23,652 bases of DNA, taken from positions 1 to 23,652 of IMG/VR virus record IMGVR_UViG_3300046331_000166; one strand, written 5' to 3'. This DNA is from a virus. The notes under the pieces were generated by a model, which saw only the letters and a list, made by a program, of their open reading frames with translations, made no database searches and had not been told where the DNA came from. A program made the position numbers and the translations under genes. Shown here piece after piece: positions 8,475 to 15,280 of this stretch. Within the stretch, counting starts at the first letter, position 1. Each line of letters starts with the position of its first letter.

Positions 8475-8503
8475 ATAGTAGCACTAGATTTGCTTGTTGT
8501 CAA
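8475..8503 (-). promoter_or_regulatory. Strong sigma70-type promoter for the structured RNA
   Basis: On the minus strand a perfect TTGACA (8498-8503), 17 bases, then TACTAT (8475-8480) preceded by TGC (extended -10). Just upstream is a very A+T-rich stretch (about 8510-8550) that could act as an UP element. The predicted start is near 8468, immediately before a six-pair hairpin. A seven-base inverted repeat (TTGCTAT 8463-8469, ATAGCAA 8503-8509) brackets the promoter and could be an operator or chance. Confidence 0.85.
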
Positions 8504-8509
8504 TAGCAA

Positions 8510-8641
8510 CACAGTATTTATTACAAACAAAATAAATTAATTTAAATCACCACACAAGCCATTAAACTACTTCACGGCTACCAAGGTATTGATTGGTTGT
8601 GATAGCAGCTTAAAAGACTGTTTAAATCAATCCTAGACGCA
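8510..8641 (-). other. A+T-rich spacer upstream of the structured-RNA promoter
   Basis: There is no gene here. The part nearest the promoter is almost pure A/T. Farther away a small ACCAA/TTGGT hairpin occurs around 8579-8596. I see no other signal between this and the tail-tube terminator. Confidence 0.5.
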
Positions 8642-8683
8642 TAAAACAAAACCCCTACTAACCGATTAAAGCTAGTAGGGGTT
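8642..8683 (-). terminator. Intrinsic terminator after the tail tube gene
   Basis: An eleven-base-pair perfect stem (AACCCCTACTA 8650-8660 with TAGTAGGGGTT 8673-8683) encloses a 12-base loop and, on the minus strand, is followed by TTTTGTTTT. It lies 17 bases beyond the tail tube stop codon and ends the head-tail joining/tube transcript. Confidence 0.92.
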
Positions 8684-8700
8684 CTAATTAATAAACCAGA

Positions 8701-9912
8701 TTACAAAGAAGTATCTTGCACCATGATCGTGGTTGCAATAGCTCCACCAGAAGTAACGCTGTTTTCCAGTGCTACAAAACTACCGGAGGCCATGATACCG
8801 TTCTCACCATCGGCTTTAGTAAATTCGTTCAACTTTACTCTCGGGAAAGTAAAAGTCATCACGTTAGCAGCAGCGAGATTACTTTCAGTCAAGGCAAACG
8901 TTATAGAGAACTCGGTTTCATCGGTGAATCTTGTTCGTACATCACCGTCAATAAAATAAACACTTAGGTTACCGTTTGCACGGATACGACCTGTGAACAT
9001 GTCTACAATAGTATTACTACCAACAACAGCAGCATTTTCTGTTTGACGCTCTACTGCAAAATCAGCGGAAGTAATAACACCAACAACAGCACCGTCGAGA
9101 ATCAACGCACCGTTAGCACCAGAGAAAATCCCTGTACTAGATTGTGCAGAAGGCGATGTAAAATACGGTGTAACGTCTGCTCTATCACGGTCTTTGCCCA
9201 TAAAAGAGAAGTCCACGGTAACAAGACCGTTTGAAGGAATCTTGACCGACATGTTACTGACTTTGTTTCCAACATATCTTTCATATTGGTTAATATCCGT
9301 GTAACGTTCTTCTACTGTGAAAGACTGGTCTGTATGGCCTGTTAATGGTGCGTATGTTACCTTACCCTTAACCAGCATAGTTGCTGCTGTTATAGCAGCT
9401 TCTGGAGTCATTGCACTACCGTTTAAGACCTTCACGGTCAACGCAAGAGCAGTTGATGTCAGAACCAAAAGGTTTTTGTTCAAGTTAGGCACAGCAAAAG
9501 AACCTGCTGTTAACTGCACCACCATACCCGGCGCTACACCACCCGATAAAAACGAACCTGCTGCACGAGTCACTACATAGTTTTCACCAGAAGCAGTGAT
9601 TGTGATGGTCATACCAGTCAGTGCGGATACAGCAGCAAAGTCCCTGGCCAAGATAGCTTCTGTTAGGTCAAAGTACGAACCAGTTGATAGTTCTCCGTTC
9701 AATGAGCCTTCGGTGCTTTTAGTACCGTGACGACTGTCACTAATTTGTTGGGAAGTACGAATTTCAGCAGACTCGTAAGATTCCTTTTTAAGATTAAAGT
9801 TAGCTGTGACTCTTCGTAGTTGACGAGCCGAACCTGCTACTGGTGCAACACCCCACGTAACCTCTTTGGAGACAGCCACGACTTTGTTCACGCCTTTTGC
9901 AATGATACCCAT
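8701..9912 (-). CDS. Major tail tube protein
   Basis: The 403-residue product begins with the pattern of the Phage_tube_2 family of tail tube proteins: GVNKVVAVSKEVTWGVAP, then RQLRRVTANFNLKKESYESA, TSQQISDSRHGTKSTEGSLN and ELSTGSYFDLTEAIL. Later come a tube-type segment VEERYTDINQYERYVGNKVS and a second beta-rich half. Subunits stack as hexameric rings to form the tail shaft around the tape measure. It is longer than many members, perhaps with an extra surface domain in the centre (about residues 95-180, threonine/alanine rich). It sits between the tail terminator gene and a strong terminator. The Shine-Dalgarno is weak (TTGAAAGAAAT). A five-pair CTAGG/CCTAG hairpin (9937-9955) lies in its leader. 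Confidence 0.88.
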   Translation of the reverse strand: MGIIAKGVNKVVAVSKEVTWGVAPVAGSARQLRRVTANFNLKKESYESAEIRTSQQISDSRHGTKSTEGSLNGELSTGSYFDLTEAILARDFAAVSALTGMTITITASGENYVVTRAAGSFLSGGVAPGMVVQLTAGSFAVPNLNKNLLVLTSTALALTVKVLNGSAMTPEAAITAATMLVKGKVTYAPLTGHTDQSFTVEERYTDINQYERYVGNKVSNMSVKIPSNGLVTVDFSFMGKDRDRADVTPYFTSPSAQSSTGIFSGANGALILDGAVVGVITSADFAVERQTENAAVVGSNTIVDMFTGRIRANGNLSVYFIDGDVRTRFTDETEFSITFALTESNLAAANVMTFTFPRVKLNEFTKADGENGIMASGSFVALENSVTSGGAIATTIMVQDTSL

Positions 9913-9964
9913 AATATTTCTTTCAAGTTGTTATACCTAGGGTAATTGTTCCTAGATTTTATTT

Positions 9965-10369
9965 TTAAGCTGATATTTCTGCTATTACTGTGATGATCAC
10001 AGGGCAGAGTATTCTGTCACCTATGACTACAGTTCCACTAATAGCGGGAGTCTCAGGTACATGTATTGGTACTTGTTGCTCTATAAGAGTCGTTCCCTTC
10101 TTGAAGTGCTGTCGTAGCGCTTCAGCACGGTCTAGTACTTCACCAGTGCCTTTGTTGATTTCACCATAAACAAATACTTGGATTTCAAGTCGTTCTCTAT
10201 AGTAACCTTTCCCAAGAACAGGGTCATCAGGTTTTGATATTCTGAACTGAACACGTTGGTGCATTCCTGTCGGTGGAGTAAAACTCACACCTTCGTATGC
10301 GGTAGGTAACGCTGGTGAAAGCGTTTGTAGGTGTTTTATTAATCCTACTTGTGTTTTCTTAATTGACAT
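9965..10369 (-). CDS. Tail terminator protein (gpU-like, DUF4128-type)
   Basis: A 134-residue protein with the features of the phage tail terminator-like family: an N-terminal helix (VGLIKHLQTL), then LPTAYEGVSFTPPTGMHQRV, a beta-strand-rich YYRERLEIQVFVYGEINKGTG, a helix with DRAEALRQHFKKGTTL, and a final VIGDRILCPVIITVIAEI strand pair. Proteins of this kind form a hexameric ring that caps the finished tail tube and joins it to the head. It lies between the gp10-like neck protein and the tail tube gene, as expected. The start is ATG 10369, nine bases after the previous stop; the ribosome binding site is weak, so coupling is likely. Confidence 0.82.
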   Translation of the reverse strand: MSIKKTQVGLIKHLQTLSPALPTAYEGVSFTPPTGMHQRVQFRISKPDDPVLGKGYYRERLEIQVFVYGEINKGTGEVLDRAEALRQHFKKGTTLIEQQVPIHVPETPAISGTVVIGDRILCPVIITVIAEISA

Positions 10370-10378
10370 ACAAGCTGG

Positions 10379-10852
10379 TTATCCTCTATCAAAATGAAGC
10401 CTAATATCTGATGCATATGCAGCTAGTACTCCGGCTTCAGTCACCTTAGCTCTAATACCATCACGTTCGTTAAGATACGCGATGTTTGGTGCAATAGAAC
10501 CGATGTAGAAAGTATTACCTAGTTTGTAATTCGCAAGTGCTTCACCCTCTACTTGATTCTGTACCATGTCTATTGATTTAATCACGGGGTCTAATACAAG
10601 CTCTCCTTCCGTGTACTGCCAAGAGCCTTGGTGAAATCCACGACTCATCGGTATTCCAAAAGCAGTCTGACGCTGTGCATAGAGCGCTTGGTGACTTTGT
10701 ACGTACTGTTCTGTTGCTATTGGTGTGTTGATAGCTGCTTGCATTGCTACATCACCTGCAAACCCTGCAATCATGTGCTGCAACTTCTTCTCTAGGTTTT
10801 CTTTGTACTTTTGCAACGAACCAGCTACCTCGTTTCCGTTGTTAGTAATCAT
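10379..10852 (-). CDS. Neck / tail-completion protein (HK97 gp10- or gpZ-like)
   Basis: This 157-residue protein has the pattern of the HK97 gp10 / minor tail protein Z group: a long N-terminal helix (YKENLEKKLQHMIAGFAGDV), INTPIATEQYVQSHQ, a middle with FHQGSWQYTEGE, and near the C-terminus NTFYIGSIAPNIAYLNERDG, the equivalent of the NPYA..LNDG signature. It probably helps attach the completed tail to the head. It starts one base after the upstream stop (TAA G ATG), so translation is probably coupled. No enzymatic motif is seen. Confidence 0.75.
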   Translation of the reverse strand: MITNNGNEVAGSLQKYKENLEKKLQHMIAGFAGDVAMQAAINTPIATEQYVQSHQALYAQRQTAFGIPMSRGFHQGSWQYTEGELVLDPVIKSIDMVQNQVEGEALANYKLGNTFYIGSIAPNIAYLNERDGIRAKVTEAGVLAAYASDIRLHFDRG

Positions 10853-10853
10853 C

Positions 10854-11210
10854 TTAGTTCTTTACCGCAACGAAAGCATAAAGAACAACATCACCGTTTG
10901 CTGTGTGTTTTTCAAGATTTTCTATTGTATAAGAGCTACCTAGATAGACTATCTTGTCACGAATCTTTGGGGTGAACAGCAGATTATTGTTCGCAAGATA
11001 AAACATACCAACTTCCTTGCCAACAAGATTAGGGTAGTTGTATTGATTTACCTTGATACTACTTTGAAACGTGGTGACAGTATGTGTAGTCTGGGTGTTT
11101 ACTACACCGAGAGTATTGGGGTCAAAAACACCTTGAGCAACTTCAACATACGACGCTGATGTTCCGTGTTTACTGATACCTTTAATTGATGCTTTTAAAA
11201 AAGGATTCAT
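10854..11210 (-). CDS. Head-tail stopper / head closure protein candidate
   Basis: A 118-residue, beta-rich protein between the head-tail adaptor and the gp10-like neck protein, the usual position of the head closure (stopper) protein. The visible features are an N-terminal LKASIKGISKHGTSASYVEV, a central FQSSIKVNQYNYPNLVG, and a C-terminal VYLGSSYTIENLEKHTANGD / VLYAFVAVKN. Proteins of this kind usually hold a short strand barrel with a loop that plugs the portal channel. A clear ribosome binding site (AGGATAGACA) precedes ATG 11210. The call rests mainly on size and order. Confidence 0.65.
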   Translation of the reverse strand: MNPFLKASIKGISKHGTSASYVEVAQGVFDPNTLGVVNTQTTHTVTTFQSSIKVNQYNYPNLVGKEVGMFYLANNNLLFTPKIRDKIVYLGSSYTIENLEKHTANGDVVLYAFVAVKN

Positions 11211-11218
11211 TGTCTATC

Positions 11219-11680
11219 CTATACTTCAAAAGCACCACGAAACGTATTCTGTTCTTGTTTTTGATAAACAGGAGAAGGTATGTAATTGTTGTCAGAGTTA
11301 GACACGTTTGCAAGCATGTCGCTGTTAGATATACCGCCAGCGTAGACAGGGTTCTGTGTATCTCCGTTTACATCTACAAAGCTACCCAAACCACTTAGAA
11401 CTGGGTTTAGATAAGGGGACTTCAGATACAACTCTAATGCGAGACGATACTGCTCTGCTACTTTACTTCCTTTTACAGAAATAATACCAACCATGTCATC
11501 GCCAGATTGAGCCAGCTTCATTAAGATGACTCTTGCAGCATCTAGGCTAGCTCTTTTAATTGACTCAGTGTTTTTAGTTAAGAAATATGTTATTTCTAAA
11601 TCAGAGAGAATAGGTAGAGCTGGGTCAAAATCTGCTGTCTCTAGCCGAACAGCGTTGATCATATCGGGTGTGACAGCCAT
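11219..11680 (-). CDS. Head-tail connector (adaptor) protein
   Basis: A 153-residue, mainly helical N-terminal half (SDLEITYFLTKNTESIKRAS, then DAARVILMKLAQSGDD) followed by a less ordered C-terminus with YAGGISNSDMLANVSNSDN. This layout, including the YAGGIS.SD tail segment, is common in phage head-tail adaptor proteins that bind beneath the portal ring. It is the first gene after the capsid terminator and the first of the neck cluster. The start is ATG 11680 with AAAAGGAAAAAC upstream. The leader contains a 12-base inverted repeat. Confidence 0.75.
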   Translation of the reverse strand: MAVTPDMINAVRLETADFDPALPILSDLEITYFLTKNTESIKRASLDAARVILMKLAQSGDDMVGIISVKGSKVAEQYRLALELYLKSPYLNPVLSGLGSFVDVNGDTQNPVYAGGISNSDMLANVSNSDNNYIPSPVYQKQEQNTFRGAFEV

Positions 11681-11698
11681 TGTTTTTCCTTTTGTTAT

Positions 11699-11738
11699 TT
11701 TCTTTCTAAAACACTCTATTGAATACTTTAGAAAGAAA
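11699..11738. repeat. 12-base perfect inverted repeat in the head-tail leader
   Basis: TTTCTTTCTAAA (11699-11710) and TTTAGAAAGAAA (11727-11738) are exact reverse complements around a 16-base spacer, and abut the capsid terminator hairpin. On the minus strand it would sit in the leader of the connector gene. It could be an operator, an RNA processing hairpin, or an extension of the terminator. Confidence 0.7.
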
Positions 11739-11755
11739 GCCCTCTTTTGGAGGGC
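11729..11755 (-). terminator. Intrinsic terminator after the major capsid gene
   Basis: GCCCTC (11739-11744) pairs with GAGGGC (11750-11755) and is followed on the minus strand by TTTCTTTCT. It lies 21 bases past the capsid stop codon. The hairpin and its flanks are identical to the terminator at 7123-7148 over 22 bases. Partial read-through would let neck genes be made at lower levels than capsid. Confidence 0.88.
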
Positions 11756-11775
11756 AATCTTATCAACTTATTTTA

Positions 11776-12798
11776 TTAAGCTGTTGCAGTGCTCTTGACA
11801 ATACACTGAGGACGACGAATCAAGTTAGCAAAGTTAGACTCGCTAGAAATCTTGATTGAAGTGTTATCTTCGCTACGTTGTGTCCACATGTAAGCCTCTT
11901 CACCGAGTGTGTTGATCGTGTCAAAACGCTCAGCAGGGCCGTGGTAGGTAACGAAAGTATCCTGAGTACCGAGAGGCAGAATGTATGCTTCGTTCAAAGG
12001 AATCATTGGAGAACCATCGGGACGGAAACCAAAGTAACGGATATAACGAATATTACCGAAGGTAATTTCGTCGTATTGCCCTTTACGGAAGCCTTCACGG
12101 TTGTACATCTCAAGAGTTTGAGTAGCACGCCAAGCATCAATCACACCTACTTGTGACACCATCTTGTCGAAATAGTCAGGGTTGCAGAGAGCAACAAAGC
12201 CATTAGGAGTTTCACCAGACATGATGTTTTTCTGAATGCTGTCAACAGCAGAGCGAGAAATATCACGGATGATGGTAGGAGAGGTGCTTGCTGCACTGAA
12301 AGTAGTAGTAGTCTGAGTCACACCGAAGTCAGTGTAGAAGTTCGCAGACACAGTACCGTTAGGAGCAAACTGAGAACCAGTAACTAAGGTGTGAACTCGT
12401 GCAACTTCTTTAGTCATTGCATGAGATTTACGGATACGTTCCATTTTACGCATGATTGCAGCGGCTTCGTTTTCTGCCATGTCAGCAGAACCGTATGCAC
12501 GTTTGCCAACCAGTTCACGAGCAGTCAACTGATCGTCGAGTGGGAAGTGCGCTAGGATGTAAGCGTGTGCCTTGCGTTGGTCTTCAGATGACATAGTATT
12601 GCGTGTTCCGCGATACTGGTCAGTAACCAAGCCAAGGGTTTGGTTGTTGGCTTCAAATTGAACCACGTTTTGAGCAACAGGTTCGCTACGGAAGATACCA
12701 AGTTCTTGTGTCAAACCATACATGTTAGGCAACTGGTTTAATTCCAGAGTCCAGTCAACAATTTCGTAGGCAGACGTTAGTGAACGTGCAGTAGTCAT
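11776..12798 (-). CDS. Major capsid protein (lambda gpE family)
   Basis: At 340 residues it matches the usual length of the gpE-type capsid family (lambda gpE is 341). The N-terminal part SLTSAYEIVDWTLELNQLPN and GLTQELGIF, the conserved FPLDDQLTARELVGKRAYGS, and the C-terminal half with FVTYHGPAERFDTINTLGEE and RSEDNTSIKISSESNFANL fit the family. It forms the icosahedral shell. It follows the decoration gene by 19 bases and ends in its own terminator, consistent with high expression. The Shine-Dalgarno before ATG 12798 is modest (AAGTAAGAT). Unlike HK97-type capsids there is no fused scaffold domain, agreeing with a separate scaffold gene upstream. Confidence 0.93.
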   Translation of the reverse strand: MTTARSLTSAYEIVDWTLELNQLPNMYGLTQELGIFRSEPVAQNVVQFEANNQTLGLVTDQYRGTRNTMSSEDQRKAHAYILAHFPLDDQLTARELVGKRAYGSADMAENEAAAIMRKMERIRKSHAMTKEVARVHTLVTGSQFAPNGTVSANFYTDFGVTQTTTTFSAASTSPTIIRDISRSAVDSIQKNIMSGETPNGFVALCNPDYFDKMVSQVGVIDAWRATQTLEMYNREGFRKGQYDEITFGNIRYIRYFGFRPDGSPMIPLNEAYILPLGTQDTFVTYHGPAERFDTINTLGEEAYMWTQRSEDNTSIKISSESNFANLIRRPQCIVKSTATA

Positions 12799-12817
12799 AT
12801 TAATCTTACTTTCTTAT

Positions 12818-13180
12818 TTAGATTTGTGCGTTGACTTGAATGTCGCGTGCTTCTAGCAAAGCGTTCACTGCAAGTTTGTTTGGGTTGGTAGCTCCACCGA
12901 AGTACGTCAGTGCGTTTGCACCAACTACAGCTTCACCTTTTACCAAGATACGCTTCTTAGTAGGGTCTTCTTTTGTAGCATCTAAGACAATACCGATGGT
13001 GTCGGTAGAAAGAGGGACTGCGGTAATAGCAGCCCATACAGCACCAGTTTTAAGCATTATCTGCCCCATGACAGCAGCGGTAGTATATACCTCTAGACCG
13101 TATCCTTCGGACTCCATCCAAGGGTGATTACGCTTGAGCAAGTGGCTCAGTGACAACGATTCAATAGCAATTTGTGCCAT
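12818..13180 (-). CDS. Head decoration protein (gpD-like)
   Basis: A 120-residue protein of the lambda gpD decoration type: after a short N-terminus come YTTAAVMGQIMLKTGAVWAA, then IGIVLDATKE, KRILVKGEAVVGANALTYFG and LLEARDIQVNAQI. Such proteins trimerise on the expanded capsid and stabilise it against internal DNA pressure. It lies directly before the major capsid gene, the usual pairing with gpE-type capsids. The ribosome binding site AAGGAAAAATT precedes ATG 13180. Nothing odd is seen. Confidence 0.88.
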   Translation of the reverse strand: MAQIAIESLSLSHLLKRNHPWMESEGYGLEVYTTAAVMGQIMLKTGAVWAAITAVPLSTDTIGIVLDATKEDPTKKRILVKGEAVVGANALTYFGGATNPNKLAVNALLEARDIQVNAQI

Positions 13181-13189
13181 AATTTTTCC

Positions 13190-14221
13190 TTATTTATTTT
13201 TAGTAGCAGCAATTTTTGCTTGAACTGCTTTTTTAACATCAGACTGAGTATCTGCCTTGGTTTCAGGAGCACCTTCAGCACCAATAGATTTAAACAAATC
13301 AGAACTATTCGATGCTGCTTGCAAATCATTAAGTGCTTTGATTACTTCACCAAACACCTGCTCATCTTCCACAAGACCAACAGCTTTGAACAAAACTTCT
13401 GCTTGCTCTTTGCTCTTAATTACAGCATCGAGCTTCTCTTTACGAGCCTTGATGACCGCTTCTTGTTTTTCTCTTTCAAACTGCTTGACGAGTTCCAAGG
13501 CTTTCGTAAGTTCTACTTTTTGATCATCAAGTGCTTTTTGCACTTCAACCAAAAAAGACTTTTCTACAAGCTCTTTTTCAACATCAGCGACAACGGTTTT
13601 AACCTCTTTTGTCATATCTACTTTCTTCTTTATTAAAGAGCCTGTTGGCTCGGACGATTGCCCAACAATCTTTTGCTGAGTAACAGACTCTAGGGTTACC
13701 CCATCGTCAGATTTCTTTGGTTTTACTTTAGCTGCTTGCTTGATTGCATCAACTTGAGTAAACACTTGTTCTAGTTTTTCCTGATCCTGTAGAAACTGAA
13801 TATATTGTTCACCGTTCATTTTTGAGATGACATCTACAAACTCAGATTTGTCTTTGAGTGATTTCATCACCTCGATAGACCCTACTTTCTCGTCAATATA
13901 CTTACGATAATCCTCTGCATAATCAAAGGTTTCTTTTTCAGATGCTTGTGTCGTAAAGCCCAGAGCTGTTGCTAGTACTTCGGCATCATCCCAGTAAAGA
14001 CCATAGAAACGAGTTAAATACTCTTCTATTGATAGTGTTACTTTTACCTTGGTTGCTTTTTCGATTATCTCGTCAGTAAACCCTTCACCTGCTTTCAAGC
14101 ATACTGCGTAGTTTTGGAGGTTTGCAGCACCACCCACAGCAGCACCGACTAAGGCTATGTGTCCTTGATCGTGGTCGAACGACAAGTTTTGTAGTTGTTT
14201 CTTTTTTGTTTTTACCGTCAT
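13190..14221 (-). CDS. Capsid scaffolding protein candidate with extra N-terminal domain
   Basis: A 343-residue, lysine/glutamate-rich protein. Residues 1-170 form a distinct region starting with LSFDHDQGHIALVGAAVGGA and NLQNYAVCLKAGEGF, which I have seen beside XkdF-type proteases, followed by helices. Residues about 205-280 look like a coiled coil (VEVQKALDDQKVELTKALEL, VKQFEREKQEAVIKARKEKL). The C-terminus has DLFKSIGAEGAP and an alanine/lysine tail. Its place between protease and decoration/capsid genes fits a scaffold that shapes the prohead and is then cleaved. Its ATG overlaps the protease stop (ATGA), indicating coupled translation; GGAAGAAC supplies a ribosome binding site. The scaffold role is an inference from position and composition. 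Confidence 0.75.
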   Translation of the reverse strand: MTVKTKKKQLQNLSFDHDQGHIALVGAAVGGAANLQNYAVCLKAGEGFTDEIIEKATKVKVTLSIEEYLTRFYGLYWDDAEVLATALGFTTQASEKETFDYAEDYRKYIDEKVGSIEVMKSLKDKSEFVDVISKMNGEQYIQFLQDQEKLEQVFTQVDAIKQAAKVKPKKSDDGVTLESVTQQKIVGQSSEPTGSLIKKKVDMTKEVKTVVADVEKELVEKSFLVEVQKALDDQKVELTKALELVKQFEREKQEAVIKARKEKLDAVIKSKEQAEVLFKAVGLVEDEQVFGEVIKALNDLQAASNSSDLFKSIGAEGAPETKADTQSDVKKAVQAKIAATKNK

Positions 14222-14613
14222 TGTTCTTCCGTTTCGATTTCTACTCTTTCACCGATTGCTCCGATAGAAACACCAGAGAAAGTTCCGTCTTTTTGAGCTT
14301 CCCATATGGCATCACTACTTGTTTCTGAGACAACTAACCAACTACCTTTAGGTATGTAGCGGAGAACTCCGTTGGAGTCTGCAATGTTTATATCTGTTGG
14401 GAGAATATAAGATTCTACAAATTCAACATCTGTAGTCATCATTTTATGGAAAAGATTTGCCCGTTTAGGGCTTCTGTTGAATGCGTGACATGCTTTCCTT
14501 ATCTCGTCGATACTGGTGTTGTCACCGTGTGCATCTTCAATTGGGAGCATACAAACGTATGTGGCTTGACGAAGCTCGTCATTGAATGCTTTTACTATGT
14601 TGTTTTTACCCAT
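14218..14613 (-). CDS. Prohead maturation protease, XkdF-like (peptidase S78_2)
   Basis: The 131-residue product resembles the XkdF putative phage serine proteases: PIEDAHGDNTSIDEIRKAC near residue 24-42, His56 in ANLFHK (probable catalytic His), VESYILPTDINI, IPKGSWLVVSE, and Ser116 in FSGVSIGA (probable nucleophile). It should cleave scaffold and other prohead proteins before packaging. I chose ATG 14613, with AGAGGAAAC just upstream, over the longer frame from 14676, whose first codons lie inside the promoter. It heads the protease-scaffold-decoration-capsid operon and overlaps the scaffold start by four bases. It is compact for the family. Confidence 0.85.
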   Translation of the reverse strand: MGKNNIVKAFNDELRQATYVCMLPIEDAHGDNTSIDEIRKACHAFNRSPKRANLFHKMMTTDVEFVESYILPTDINIADSNGVLRYIPKGSWLVVSETSSDAIWEAQKDGTFSGVSIGAIGERVEIETEEQ

Positions 14614-14647
14614 GTTTCCTCTAGTACAAACATTGTTATTTGTTGTT

Positions 14648-14676
14648 ATTTTATCACAGAAATGGAGAAAAAGCAA
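14648..14676 (-). promoter_or_regulatory. Sigma70-type promoter for the protease-capsid operon
   Basis: On the minus strand TTGCTT (14671-14676), 17 bases, then TAAAAT (14648-14653) preceded by TGA (extended -10). The predicted start is near 14641, 28 bases before the protease ATG. Its -35 lies in the downstream arm of the preceding terminator. The 13 bases from the -10, TAAAATAACAACA, match the chaperone promoter exactly. Confidence 0.75.
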
Positions 14677-14711
14677 GTGAAATCGTTTTTTGTGTTGACT
14701 TTCACCTGCTT
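14668..14711 (-). terminator. Intrinsic terminator after the packaging/virion block
   Basis: A 12-base-pair stem (AAGCAGGTGAAA with TTTCACTTGCTT on the minus strand, 14711-14700 and 14682-14671, one G-T pair) has a 17-base loop and is followed by TTTTTC. It begins 13 bases after the stop at 14725. The 3' arm doubles as the -35 region of the next promoter. Confidence 0.88.
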
Positions 14712-14724
14712 TTATGGTAAATAG

Positions 14725-15264
14725 TTATGCGGACAATGCTACAGCAAGGCTTGCTTGTTGTTTAATCTTCACCAAACTATGGTTGTCTGTAGTAAAACCA
14801 GCACCTTTTATTGAATTGAAATCTGGTTGTAGAGCAGCTAGTACAGCGTTGGCAATATCAGCAGTAGAACCTCCACCTACGGTTATTGTTCTAACCTCGA
14901 CAGCAGGAACTTGTACATCAATGTCTACGTTTGAGACAGTTGTTGTCCTGTCGAAGCACTCCGCAGCCGATCTACCATCATCTGAGAACGTTTCCCTAAT
15001 TAGGGTAATTTTCCCAGAAGAATCAAAAGGAACTAAAGTAGCACCGTATAACAATTGCACATAGGGTTGTGTGTATGTACTTGCTGTTTTCTGAATGTTA
15101 CCACCACCAACTATTATTGGTCTATACCTGCGGTGAGATTCGTTTGTTCTACGCAAGTTACGAACCTCCCGATAAACTTGCATAGTGTCAAACGTAGCAC
15201 CCAGAGCATCAGTAGTTAAATATATACGCTTTGTGGCGTAATCAACACTAGCAACTAATGGCAT
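14725..15264 (-). CDS. Conserved phage virion-associated protein of unknown function
   Basis: A 179-residue protein beginning MPLVASVDYATKRIYLTTDA. It is beta-rich, with ALGATFDTMQVYREVRNLRR, YVQLLYGATLVPFDSSGK and a C-terminal VRTITVGGGSTADIANAVLA. I have a general memory of proteins with this start near surface proteins of other siphophages but know no function. It is the last gene of the block from terminase to here and follows the 502-residue protein by 16 bases. GAGGTG lies 8 bases before ATG 15264. The C-terminal STADIANAVLAAL resembles a short helix found at the ends of phage appendage proteins. Head fibre, appendage adaptor or other virion part are all possible. Confidence 0.6.
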   Translation of the reverse strand: MPLVASVDYATKRIYLTTDALGATFDTMQVYREVRNLRRTNESHRRYRPIIVGGGNIQKTASTYTQPYVQLLYGATLVPFDSSGKITLIRETFSDDGRSAAECFDRTTTVSNVDIDVQVPAVEVRTITVGGGSTADIANAVLAALQPDFNSIKGAGFTTDNHSLVKIKQQASLAVALSA

Positions 15265-15280
15265 GTTGTTACACCTCTAA

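Noticed and set aside
8642-8683. Possible phage attachment site or origin in the intergenic gap
   Set aside because: The inverted repeat here is a standard terminator, and no integrase, direct repeat or iteron set is visible nearby.
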